In this document: positions 32,709 to 40,733 of the stretch, in pieces
Position numbering within the stretch: the stretch's first letter is position 1
Layout: each line of letters begins with the position of its first letter
NCBI GenBank assembly: GCA_003245675.1
Contig: QKCN01000045.1
Location: 1-47,602, forward strand
Reading direction: 5' to 3'
DNA from: Bacteriovoracaceae bacterium
GTDB taxonomy: Bacteria; Bdellovibrionota; Bacteriovoracia; Bacteriovoracales; Bacteriovoracaceae
DNA: 47,602 nt
Made by a program: the position numbers and the translations under genes
The notes under the pieces: model-generated
What the model was told of the DNA's origin: nothing
Database searches by the model: none
What the model saw: the letters and a program-made list of their open reading frames with translations, nothing else

Positions 32709-33453
32709 TATTTGGAAAAGGGAGATTGTTTTTTATTTTACCTCCCCTTTAGCCTATGTATTAACTGCGATCTTTCTTTTATTGTTGGGATTGATCTTCT
32801 TTAATCTTTTTGTCAACTTTGTTGAAAATGTCCAACGTTTAAATCCTGAGTCTGTCGGAGTTGCGGGATTGAGGGATCATGTTTTTACTCGTTTCTTGGG
32901 AAATATGAACTTTCTTTTTTTGCTATGTGCACCTTTAGTGACAATGCGACTACTTAGTGAAGAGCAAAAACAGGGGACACTTAGTTTACTGCTTAATGCA
33001 CCCATTTCAAATTGGCAGATTGTTTTAGGTAAATATTTTTCTGCTGTGAGCTTGCTGGGCTTCATGTTGTTTTGTTCTGTAATTTTCCCCATTTCTATTT
33101 ATTTGGCCGGCATGCGAGAAGTTTCCGTTCTTGTTGTGGGCTATTTGGGGGTTCTGTTCAATATCTTAGCCTTTGCGAGTATTGGTGTTTTCTCTTCTTC
33201 ACTCAGCGATAATCAACTGGTTTCAGGGGTCGTCTCTATGGTGATTGTCCTTTTCTTTTGGTTTATTTCTTGGTTTTCCCATAGTGTAGATAACATGATT
33301 TTAAGTCAATTAATGCAATATCTAAGTGTTCTCTTTCATTTTGACTTTTTTGCAAGAGGTTTGATTTCTTTGACAAGTGTTGTTTACCATCTGAGTTTTG
33401 TATTCTTCTTTTTGTTCTTAAGTAGAGAGAAGTTAGAGGCGAGGTACTGGTAA
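32692..33453 (+). CDS. ABC transporter permease, GldF-like
   Basis: About six membrane helices of an ABC-2-type permease. The cytoplasmic coupling motif LLSEEQKQGTLSLLLNAPIS (about 88-107) is diagnostic of the GldF/YurM-type ABC-2 family. I chose ATG 32692 (MKKIYSIWKRE) with GGAG 6 bases upstream. It overlaps the ATPase gene by 17 bases and its own stop shares a base with the next start (TAATG), so the three proteins are made together and form one transporter. Confidence 0.9.
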   Translation: MKKIYSIWKREIVFYFTSPLAYVLTAIFLLLLGLIFFNLFVNFVENVQRLNPESVGVAGLRDHVFTRFLGNMNFLFLLCAPLVTMRLLSEEQKQGTLSLLLNAPISNWQIVLGKYFSAVSLLGFMLFCSVIFPISIYLAGMREVSVLVVGYLGVLFNILAFASIGVFSSSLSDNQLVSGVVSMVIVLFFWFISWFSHSVDNMILSQLMQYLSVLFHFDFFARGLISLTSVVYHLSFVFFFLFLSREKLEARYW

Positions 33454-35006
33454 TGAAAATAGCATTTCGATTACTTTTTATTTTTGAAGTTATATTGGCC
33501 TTAGTTGTTCTTGGGCTATGGATTGTTGCGCGAGACAATTTTCAGCTCTGTTTCTTTGCGACCTTGTTTTGGGCCGTTTTATTCTCGATGACATTTGGAT
33601 TTTATTGGAAAAGAAATATCAAACGGGAATTTAAGGGACGACCTGGATGGAGAAAAAAATTGGAGCTGGGGCTTGTTGTCTTTCTTACTTTTTCTATTCT
33701 TGGCCTTGTTAATTTCATTGCTGTAAAAAAAGATTTCTATTTAGATTTTACTAAAGAGAAAAAATATTCTTTAGCAGAGCAGACTGTTAAAATTTTAGGG
33801 CAATTTGAAAAGCCATTAACTGTGAAGGCTTTTATTTCTCCAAAAGATCGCTCTATGGCCCAGAGCTTTTTACGTCTTTTTCAGTTCGTAAAAAAAGATA
33901 TTCAGATTGAGTACCTCGATCCTGATGTTCAGCTTGCCGAGGTGAAAAAGTATGGAATAAATGAATATGGTATGCTGGTTTGGGAGTATGGCGATCGCAT
34001 GGCCATTGCTCGTCAAATGCAGGAGCGCGATATTGCCAATGCATTATTAAAGCTGAGCCGAGATCGTTCTATTCGCATTTTTTACACCCTTGGTCATGGG
34101 GAAGTTGATTTTAAAAATGAAAATAATCCTGGAGCGAGTATTGTTTTTAATCTCTTAAAAGGTCAGGGCTATGAGCTGGAATCTATTGATTTCAGTCTCG
34201 TGCATGATATTCCTTCCCATGTTGATTTACTTATGGTTTTGGGACCACAAAATGATTTTTTGGAACATGAAATAAAACTGTTGCAGCACTATTTAAAAGA
34301 GAAGGGGGATTTATTAGTTGCTCTTTCTCCACAGGTTCAAACGGGGAAGGAGCTGCCGCGCCTAAGATCTTTTCTAAAAGGAAAAGGAATTGTTTTTAAT
34401 AAGGATATTGTTTTAGATCGTTTGTCTTCAATTCACAACATGGATCCTACAATTTCTGTAATTGATAAATTTCCTACTCCTCATGATATTTTTGAGAATT
34501 TTTCGGGGAGGATTTTGTTTCCATTTTCTTCTTCTTTGGGGAGTGTTGAAATTAATAAAACGGGAATGCGTATGACTCCCTTGCTGCTTAGCTCTCTCTT
34601 TCCTGCCAGTTGGGGTGAAACGAATTTTTCCTCTCTATTTGAAAACAAGGTTTCCTATGATGAAAAAGTTGATGGCAAAGGTCCTTTGACATTATTGGCT
34701 GCATATGAAGAGGTTGCGCCTGATGAACAAAAAAAGAGACAGCGTTTTGTTGCTTTAGGGAGTTCATCCTTTTTTATAAATGCCTATGCCACACATGCTC
34801 CGAATGCTAATCTTTTCCTCAATATTGCATCATGGCTTGTGGAAGATCAGAAAATTATTTCTTTGAACCGTCCAGGGGCTCAAAGTGAAAGACTTTTTGT
34901 TAGCTCATATCAGCTATCTCTTATTTTTTACATCACTGTTCTATTTTTTCCTTTGATTTTATGTGGAGCTGCACTGGTTCTATATTGGAAGAGAAGGAGA
35001 ATGTAA
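33453..35006 (+). CDS. GldG-like ABC transporter auxiliary protein
   Basis: The 517-residue protein has two N-terminal and one C-terminal membrane segment enclosing a large periplasmic domain. The family pattern of GldG/ABC_transp_aux is visible: FTKEKKYSLAEQTVKIL (after the second helix), PLTVKAFISP, YLDPD, ERDIANALLKL, YTLGHGE and LLVALSPQ. The final membrane helix (FYITVLFFPLILCGAALVLYW) is followed by KRRRM. GldG partners the GldA/GldF pore in an unclear export process. Start and stop are joined to neighbours by TAATG junctions. Confidence 0.9.
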   Translation: MKIAFRLLFIFEVILALVVLGLWIVARDNFQLCFFATLFWAVLFSMTFGFYWKRNIKREFKGRPGWRKKLELGLVVFLTFSILGLVNFIAVKKDFYLDFTKEKKYSLAEQTVKILGQFEKPLTVKAFISPKDRSMAQSFLRLFQFVKKDIQIEYLDPDVQLAEVKKYGINEYGMLVWEYGDRMAIARQMQERDIANALLKLSRDRSIRIFYTLGHGEVDFKNENNPGASIVFNLLKGQGYELESIDFSLVHDIPSHVDLLMVLGPQNDFLEHEIKLLQHYLKEKGDLLVALSPQVQTGKELPRLRSFLKGKGIVFNKDIVLDRLSSIHNMDPTISVIDKFPTPHDIFENFSGRILFPFSSSLGSVEINKTGMRMTPLLLSSLFPASWGETNFSSLFENKVSYDEKVDGKGPLTLLAAYEEVAPDEQKKRQRFVALGSSSFFINAYATHAPNANLFLNIASWLVEDQKIISLNRPGAQSERLFVSSYQLSLIFYITVLFFPLILCGAALVLYWKRRRM

Positions 35007-36295
35007 TGGCAATTAAGCAGCGTTGGATTATTTTATTGGCCATATTCTTTCTTCTTTTAGGGACAGCCTATTGGGTAGATCAAAGTGAGCAAAAACACCA
35101 GCAGCGTATTCTTGAAGAAGGGCATTTTTCTCAGTTTTTTGCCTTAAATTGGGATGAGGTTGACGCCGTTAGTGTGCCAAATGGTTTCTTGGCATTGGAA
35201 GATGGAATTTGGAGAGAGACGAATGTAAACTATACGGCAAATGTTGAAAAAATAAAAAAGATATTATCTTACCTCGCCAATATTCGTCTGCTTAAAGATA
35301 TTTCCAAAAGTGTGGATCGGGATTTCCTCAAAGAGTCTTTTAAAGACCCTGCTCGTATTGAATTTTTCCAAAATAAGAAACGAGTGAGTGTTGAAATTGG
35401 GAGTTATGCCGATTTAACAGGGAACTTTTTTATTAGAACACACTTTGATAAACAGATCCGTTATTGGGTTGCTCGTGATGAATTTAAGGTTGACTATGTC
35501 TATGATCCTAAAACAGTCCAGTATCAAAAATATTTGAACATGTTGAACTTTTTAACGCAAAAACGATCTGCTTGGTTGGATAAAAGGGTTTTTTCTGAAG
35601 ATCCTGTAAAAAATTGCTATGCCGTAAAGTTGGAAACAAAACGTAATGGTACAGTATGGATTGATCGCAAGAAGGTGACTACTTCTCCGACAGCTTATCC
35701 TTCGATCACCTATAATACTGCCGAAATGGAAAAGTTTTGGACTGATTTTCGCTCTCTTGAAAGTAGCGATTTAGGTTATTGGACACAAAAGAAGAATGCT
35801 GTATTGCTCGGAGAAATCACCTTTTATTGTGAAGAAAAGCATCTGCGTTTTTATCTTTATGATTCTGTACTACGCCATCCTCCAGGCTACTACTTAATGG
35901 AAAAACACAGTAAGCTAATTTATCAGTTAGACAATCATACCGCTCAGCTTTTTTTTAAAAATGCTCAGGATTTTTGGAATCGTCGTCCTTTTTCTTCTAA
36001 AAAAGATTTTTTATCTCACTTTGCAGAAATGACTGTTGTAGATACTCAAGGAAAAGAAACTGTTTTTAGGAATGATGGAGTTGAATGGGAAGAAGGATCG
36101 AACTCTGAACAACTCGCTTTTTTTGAAGAGATCTTTTTTCAAAAAGATGCTTGGCGCATTGGGCAGGGCGTTTTAGAAAATAAAGAGCTGACAATGGTAA
36201 AACTTTTAGATCGGACTTTTTATATTTGGCAAAATGAGCGAGAAGTTCACTTATGGGATCGCTTGAATAATCTGATATATTACTACAAATTGTAG
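35006..36295 (+). CDS. DUF4340-type membrane-anchored protein of the Gld-like operon
   Basis: ATG 35006 shares a base with the upstream stop (TAATG) and follows AAGGAGA. One N-terminal membrane helix (about 8-24, WIILLAIFFLLLGTAYW) precedes a large periplasmic beta-rich region containing at least two similar units (DGIWRETN... and DGVEWEEGS...), the look of DUF4340. This family is regularly encoded next to GldG-like genes. It presumably belongs to the same envelope complex, but its role is unknown. Length 429 residues. Confidence 0.8.
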   Translation: MAIKQRWIILLAIFFLLLGTAYWVDQSEQKHQQRILEEGHFSQFFALNWDEVDAVSVPNGFLALEDGIWRETNVNYTANVEKIKKILSYLANIRLLKDISKSVDRDFLKESFKDPARIEFFQNKKRVSVEIGSYADLTGNFFIRTHFDKQIRYWVARDEFKVDYVYDPKTVQYQKYLNMLNFLTQKRSAWLDKRVFSEDPVKNCYAVKLETKRNGTVWIDRKKVTTSPTAYPSITYNTAEMEKFWTDFRSLESSDLGYWTQKKNAVLLGEITFYCEEKHLRFYLYDSVLRHPPGYYLMEKHSKLIYQLDNHTAQLFFKNAQDFWNRRPFSSKKDFLSHFAEMTVVDTQGKETVFRNDGVEWEEGSNSEQLAFFEEIFFQKDAWRIGQGVLENKELTMVKLLDRTFYIWQNEREVHLWDRLNNLIYYYKL

Positions 36296-36311
36296 TCAGG
36301 GAGATTGAAAT

Positions 36312-37094
36312 ATGTGGGACATCGTTAAAAACTACGTGAATGTTTTTTTAGCGCCTATTCGCTACCACCAAACAATGGGTGCATTGGATTTTAAAGGTTT
36401 TCATAAAGAGGTCGCTGAAAATAGTAACAAGCTTGATCCACTTTTAGCAGAAGAGAGTGAGGCTGTTGGTGTTACTGGTCAAAGCTCTGAGTTTTCCGAT
36501 GGCCCTCGTTTTTTTTCCCTAACGCTTACCCAAGTTATTATGATTTCTTGGATTGTCGTTATCATTGGCATGATGATTGGCATGATTCAAAGCGCTGTCA
36601 TGGGTAGTTATTTGAAGTCTTTTTTATCTCAGTTTTTGGCCGGAGATCCCAATGGACAAAAAATTTTAGAACAGTTAGGGACGAATTCTCTTGGGCCTCA
36701 GCTTTTAATACTTTTCATGTATCCCTTGGGCGCCCTCATCTTTTATGTTTTTTGGCGTTTTATGTTTTTTCTTCTTTTCCTTGTTTTTGAGTTTTCGCCA
36801 CCGGAATCAGTGCGCGAATTGACAAAAGAAGAGCGCGATTGGGAATACAGTAAAATTGTAAATGACATTATTGTTTCATCTTATCCCTCTAAGGTATTAA
36901 GCATCTTTCCTATTATTGGAGGAATTTTGGAGTATGTTTGGGGTATGGTCATCATATATGCGGGATTGCGTTATCGTCTTAAAGCAAGTCCTTGGTTGAG
37001 CGTTCTCTTTCCGCTATCTCCTCTTATATTTTCCTTTTGCTTTATTATTGCAGCCGCTAGCCTTGTTATTGTATTAAGGGCGATAAATAATTAG
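36312..37094 (+). CDS. Polytopic membrane protein of unknown function, last gene of the Gld-like operon
   Basis: The 260-residue protein has a soluble N-terminus of about 70 residues and about four hydrophobic segments (IMISWIVVIIGMMIGMI, LLILFMYPLGALIFYVFW and two near the C-terminus). The order and the FxxPxR-like lead (LAPIRYHQ) recall Yip1-type proteins, but the match is weak. It follows the DUF4340 gene by 16 bases with GGGAGA as SD and is likely co-transcribed. Confidence 0.75.
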   Translation: MWDIVKNYVNVFLAPIRYHQTMGALDFKGFHKEVAENSNKLDPLLAEESEAVGVTGQSSEFSDGPRFFSLTLTQVIMISWIVVIIGMMIGMIQSAVMGSYLKSFLSQFLAGDPNGQKILEQLGTNSLGPQLLILFMYPLGALIFYVFWRFMFFLLFLVFEFSPPESVRELTKEERDWEYSKIVNDIIVSSYPSKVLSIFPIIGGILEYVWGMVIIYAGLRYRLKASPWLSVLFPLSPLIFSFCFIIAAASLVIVLRAINN

Positions 37095-37244
37095 TGTTGA
37101 TCTCGTGTTGGTTGATAGATTGAAGATGTATCTTATATTTGGATAAATAACGTAATATCAGCTGGTTATATCGTAAAAAGAGCTGGGAAATTTTTTTAGT
37201 TTCTAATTTTGAAGTTTGCCAAACGTCTTTGGCCTCTCTATTAT

Positions 37245-37269
37245 GCCCCCGATCAAACAAAAAGGGGGC
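37245..37269 (+). promoter_or_regulatory. Hairpin that can hide the tdk ribosome binding site
   Basis: GCCCCC (37245-37250) is perfectly complementary to GGGGGC (37264-37269), which contains the tdk Shine-Dalgarno, with a 13-base A-rich loop and the start ATG at 37273. An all-GC 6-bp stem in AT-rich DNA is unlikely to be neutral and could throttle translation. No T run follows, so it is not a terminator. Confidence 0.5.
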
Positions 37270-37272
37270 TTG

Positions 37273-37896
37273 ATGTACGGACAATCTGGACATATCGAAG
37301 TTATTTGTGGGCCAATGTTTTCGGGTAAAACTGAAGAACTGATTCGTCTCGTTAAACGACTGCAGATTGGACGTCAAAAAGTTCAAATTTTCAAGCCTGG
37401 AATTGATAAGCGCTATGCGGAGGAAGATGTTGTTAGCCATTCGGCTTTTGCGGTACGCGCAGAGCCTGTTTCATCGGCCATTGAAATATTGTTGCGCTTA
37501 AAAGACAGTACTCGCGTAGTGGCAATTGATGAAATTCAATTCTTTGATCATAATATTATTGAGGTTGTGAAAAAATTGGCCCGACGTGGTTATCGCGTTA
37601 TTTGTGCAGGTCTTGATTTAGATTACCGTGCAGAACCTTTTGGACCAATGCCCATGCTTTTGGCCATTGCCGACGAAGTAAAAAAATTAAGTTCTATTTG
37701 TGTTATTTGTGGTGCGCCGGCACGTCGTTCTCAGCGAATTGTTGATGCGAGAGAGCAAGTATTGGTGGGAGAGACTGATTCTTATGAAGCTCGTTGTCGC
37801 GCGCATTATGAATATGAAGGGGGAGATGAATCGTTGCTTCCCTTAAAAGAGGAAATTCAAACAGAATTCTTTGTTGAAGAAGCTCCACAGCATTAA
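37273..37896 (+). CDS. tdk: Thymidine kinase (type II)
   Basis: Phosphorylates thymidine with ATP in the pyrimidine salvage pathway. P-loop GPMFSGKT is at 13-20; VVAIDEIQFF holds the Walker-B-like segment; the lasso region near GLDLDYRAEPFGPMP and the zinc site with CVICGA and a later CRAH follow. I chose ATG 37273, which has GGGGG upstream and gives the usual short lead before the P-loop; a TTG at 37216 would add 19 atypical residues. Length 207 is normal. Upstream lies a 178-base gap with a ribosome-binding-site hairpin. Two salvage transferase genes follow. Confidence 0.93.
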   Translation: MYGQSGHIEVICGPMFSGKTEELIRLVKRLQIGRQKVQIFKPGIDKRYAEEDVVSHSAFAVRAEPVSSAIEILLRLKDSTRVVAIDEIQFFDHNIIEVVKKLARRGYRVICAGLDLDYRAEPFGPMPMLLAIADEVKKLSSICVICGAPARRSQRIVDAREQVLVGETDSYEARCRAHYEYEGGDESLLPLKEEIQTEFFVEEAPQH

Positions 37897-37932
37897 GTAC
37901 TTTGGAAGTTTTCAAGAGGGGAGGGGGGAAAA

Positions 37933-38754
37933 ATGATTGCGGATACGCAATATGCGATCGATGATCGCACTGGACGTTTTGTTGAACATGAATATGGGGA
38001 TAATATCTTTATTATCCAAAGTCCTTCTTTGATGAGATTTTTAGAAAAGATATCGGTATCTTCTGGAGCTCATCCTCTTTTAAATTCTTATATCGAATTC
38101 ATCTATCAAAAGCTTTTTTTTGAAATGATGGATCTTGTTCCCAATCTGTCTCTGAACAAAGTAGTTACTCGTATGGAACAGTATCATGGGGAAAAGGGAA
38201 CCTACTCTTACAGTGGTTTTGACCTCAACCAAAAATTTGTAACTGTTAATTTAGCTCGGGCCGGGACTTTCCCATCTCATATTTGTTTTAATCTTCTGAA
38301 TTATTTAGTAGCCCCCCAAAATGTTCGTCAGGATCATTTTGTGATGTCACGTAAGACTGATGCCAATGGCAAAGTCATTGGTACAGATATGACTGGAACA
38401 AAATTAGCTGGTCCTATTGAGGATTCAATTATTCTTTTGCCTGATCCCATGGGAGCAACAGGTGGAACTATTTGTGAAACGATCTCTTTTTATAAAAAAG
38501 AAGCTCAAGGAAAAAAATTACGCTTTGTGGCTTTGCATATGATCGTAACTCCTGAATACTTAAAAAGAGTTTCTCAAGAGCATCCTGATGTTGTGATCAT
38601 TGCAGGACGTTTAGATCGAGGATTTTCATCCGATAAGGCCCTGCAGTCAAAACCAGGGACTTATGCAGAGGAAGAAAAGGGACTTGATACGACACAGTAT
38701 ATTGTTCCTGGCGCAGGGGGAATTGGAGAATTGCTAAATAACGCTCTCTACTAA
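37933..38754 (+). CDS. upp: Uracil phosphoribosyltransferase-like protein with N-terminal extension
   Basis: Converts uracil and PRPP to UMP. The PRPP-binding loop DPMGATGGT lies at 171-179 and the uracil-binding YIVPGAGGIGEL near residue 252, both hallmarks of UPRT. At 273 residues it is about 65 longer than typical bacterial Upp (about 208); the extra part is N-terminal (1 to about 60) and is not recognisable. Some distant sequence drift (PDPMGA for the common DPMLA) leaves a small chance of a related specificity. The strong SD GGGGAGGGGGG precedes ATG 37933. Between tdk and hpt. Confidence 0.83.
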   Translation: MIADTQYAIDDRTGRFVEHEYGDNIFIIQSPSLMRFLEKISVSSGAHPLLNSYIEFIYQKLFFEMMDLVPNLSLNKVVTRMEQYHGEKGTYSYSGFDLNQKFVTVNLARAGTFPSHICFNLLNYLVAPQNVRQDHFVMSRKTDANGKVIGTDMTGTKLAGPIEDSIILLPDPMGATGGTICETISFYKKEAQGKKLRFVALHMIVTPEYLKRVSQEHPDVVIIAGRLDRGFSSDKALQSKPGTYAEEEKGLDTTQYIVPGAGGIGELLNNALY

Positions 38755-38767
38755 CGAAGGGATTTTT

Positions 38768-39298
38768 ATGAATTTTTATTCACCAGAAGTTTTTATTTCA
38801 GAAGAGGATATTGCGATTCGAGTTCAAACCTTGGGGAATGCGATTACTAAGGATTTTGCCAATGAAGAACTCGTTGTTATTTGTGTTCTAAAAGGTGCAT
38901 TTGTTTTTTGCAGCGATTTAATCAAAAAAATAAATTTGCCACTGCGTATTGAATTTTTATCTGCATCTTCTTATGGTGATGGCACGGTTAGTTCTGGGGT
39001 TTTGAAAATGCAAATGGATGTTTCTTGCTCTTTAGAAGGAAGAAATGTTCTTCTTGTTGAGGATATTGTTGATACAGGTCTTACGATTAGTGAAATTGTA
39101 AAACATATCGAGAATCATAATCCCAAAAGTGTAAGAGTAGCATCTTTGTTATATAAACCTGAAAAGCTTAAGCACTCTGTAACAATTGATTATCTTGCAT
39201 TTGAAATCGAAGATCGTTTTGTCGTGGGCTATGGTCTCGATTACGCAGGTCGCTTTAGAGAACTTCCCTATCTTGGGGTTCTAAATGCAGGCCATTAA
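38768..39298 (+). CDS. hpt: Hypoxanthine phosphoribosyltransferase
   Basis: Salvages hypoxanthine (and often guanine) to the nucleotide with PRPP. Landmarks: ICVLKGAFVF (38-47), SSYGDGTVSSG, the PRPP loop VEDIVDTGLT (97-106), VASLLYKPEKLK and the C-terminal FVVGYGLDYAGRFRELPYLGVL. Length 176 is normal. ATG 38768 has GAAGGGA upstream, 13 bases after upp. The next gene overlaps its end by 14 bases. Confidence 0.95.
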   Translation: MNFYSPEVFISEEDIAIRVQTLGNAITKDFANEELVVICVLKGAFVFCSDLIKKINLPLRIEFLSASSYGDGTVSSGVLKMQMDVSCSLEGRNVLLVEDIVDTGLTISEIVKHIENHNPKSVRVASLLYKPEKLKHSVTIDYLAFEIEDRFVVGYGLDYAGRFRELPYLGVLNAGH

Positions 39299-40244
39299 TT
39301 CTCGTAAGATTGCAGGTTTGGCCCTTCGTGGGGGCAAACGCAATAACTTCTTTTTTTGTCTTTTAGAGTATTATGAGAATGAGAAGAGATGGTTTCTTTC
39401 TGCCTTGCGCCAAGTCAAAGAAGAAGAAGGTGATGGCAATGAAGCAACTTTATTTTGGGTTGATGAATTCAATCTTAAAGAACTTGTTGTCGATGTCCCT
39501 CTAGGGCAACCTTCTTGTTTGCGCTGCCAGCTAAACTGCCCCGGAATTAAAGCTTGTGTCCATCCCGAGGTTAAAGAGATTAGAGACCGGATAAAAAGAG
39601 TGCTAGCCTATGATGCTAGCCTGCGGGAAGGAAATCCTAAAAAATATGAACAAGAACGTTTGGCCGATGATCTTTTTGATGCCAATCGAAATGTCCTAGA
39701 AGAAGGGACTTCTGAGCATATTCTCTCTCGCAGTTTCAAGAGGCGTCTACGCAAAGGGGTCTTGCCTTACTGGAATCGTCCTTTAGATTTTTGGGTTTGG
39801 GGTAATTATCATGATCAATTGCTCAAGCTTTTTAATTACACTTTTGATTCTTATGGCAATGCCAGTATTATGCTTTTAAATCGGTTTTCATATTTGAAGC
39901 GTCATTTACCGCCTGATTTAAAAGTGTTGGAAAGTAACACTTATCTCATTTTGGTTGAACTTTTAAAATCTCAAGTCTTGGAAAAAAGAGTTTTGAAGTC
40001 CTACCATGATATTGAAGGAACATTTGAAATGCGTGAAGCAGTGATCAAGTCATTAGAAGAACGGCTTGGACTCTTTATTTACGGACAAGATAAAGAGACT
40101 TTAATAAAAGAGCCTCATGCTTTTGAATCATTGTTGTTAAGCATTGCAGGCCAGCGACATGTGCTTAATCAGTTTCAGCCACTTCCTGATTGGTGTGGGG
40201 AGGGGGCTGATCATTTTTTAGTTCCCCAATTTCTTTTGGCGTAG
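39285..40244 (+). CDS. Protein of unknown function, possible RNase-H-fold (DUF429-like) with Cys cluster
   Basis: The start of the 319-residue protein (KIAGLALRGGKRNNFFFCLL) and the segment LVVDVPLGQP (68-77) resemble the first and later acidic strands of DUF429/RNase-H-fold proteins; the match is weak. Directly after it, Cys78, Cys81, Cys85 and Cys91 form a CxxCxxxCx5C cluster suited to binding zinc or an Fe-S group. The rest is helical with many basic residues, implying nucleic acid contact. ATG 39285 overlaps hpt by 14 bases, so it is translated with the salvage genes. Its 3' end overlaps the convergent membrane protein gene by 80 bases. Confidence 0.75.
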   Translation: MQAINSRKIAGLALRGGKRNNFFFCLLEYYENEKRWFLSALRQVKEEEGDGNEATLFWVDEFNLKELVVDVPLGQPSCLRCQLNCPGIKACVHPEVKEIRDRIKRVLAYDASLREGNPKKYEQERLADDLFDANRNVLEEGTSEHILSRSFKRRLRKGVLPYWNRPLDFWVWGNYHDQLLKLFNYTFDSYGNASIMLLNRFSYLKRHLPPDLKVLESNTYLILVELLKSQVLEKRVLKSYHDIEGTFEMREAVIKSLEERLGLFIYGQDKETLIKEPHAFESLLLSIAGQRHVLNQFQPLPDWCGEGADHFLVPQFLLA

Positions 40245-40683
40245 TCTTATTATTGTCGATACCCCATCCTTGCAGTAAATGCAGTCCTAGGTTGAGAAAA
40301 CATGGAGCAATGAATATTGGATGGCTGAGCACTGCATATGCTAGAGCATAAAAATTGAGTAAAATACTGAGTGTTATATAGAATTTGAAATACTCACGAC
40401 TTCGCTTCCCATTGTTTATCCATTTAATATTCATGAACATATTAAAGAGCAGCAAACTTAGTAAGCCAACTTGTAAACTTGCACTAAGGACAAATTGAAT
40501 TTCTTTGAGTTCAAAGGGCATTCGGCTCAATTTTTTTACGATAATACCTAAAAGCCAACCAAGAGATGTGGACAGCAGCATGGTGTTAAGAGACCCCGTT
40601 GCCATATTTAGGGCACAGAAGGTTAGCCTGTTAACTTTCCAAGAGAAGGGCGATTTAAAAAGAATCTTATTTGCTAGTTTCAT
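40165..40683 (-). CDS. Small polytopic membrane protein of unknown function
   Basis: The 172-residue protein has about four hydrophobic segments (MLLSTSLGWLLGIIV, VLSASLQVGLLSLLLF, ILLNFYALAYAVL, IFIAPCFLNLGLHLL) and a hydrophilic, Pro-rich cytoplasmic tail. No family recognised. It converges with and overlaps the preceding plus-strand gene by 80 bases; since both proteins look genuine, the overlap is probably real although the tail end is the less certain part. Confidence 0.65.
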   Translation of the reverse strand: MKLANKILFKSPFSWKVNRLTFCALNMATGSLNTMLLSTSLGWLLGIIVKKLSRMPFELKEIQFVLSASLQVGLLSLLLFNMFMNIKWINNGKRSREYFKFYITLSILLNFYALAYAVLSHPIFIAPCFLNLGLHLLQGWGIDNNKTTPKEIGELKNDQPPPHTNQEVAETD

Positions 40684-40733
40684 GTGATAAGCATAAAATT
40701 AATGAAGTCGTTTGTCATTAATGAGGTGTCTTC

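Noticed and set aside
37216-37272. TTG 37216 as start of thymidine kinase
   Set aside because: Adds 19 residues not typical of the family and has no SD; ATG 37273 has GGGGG upstream.
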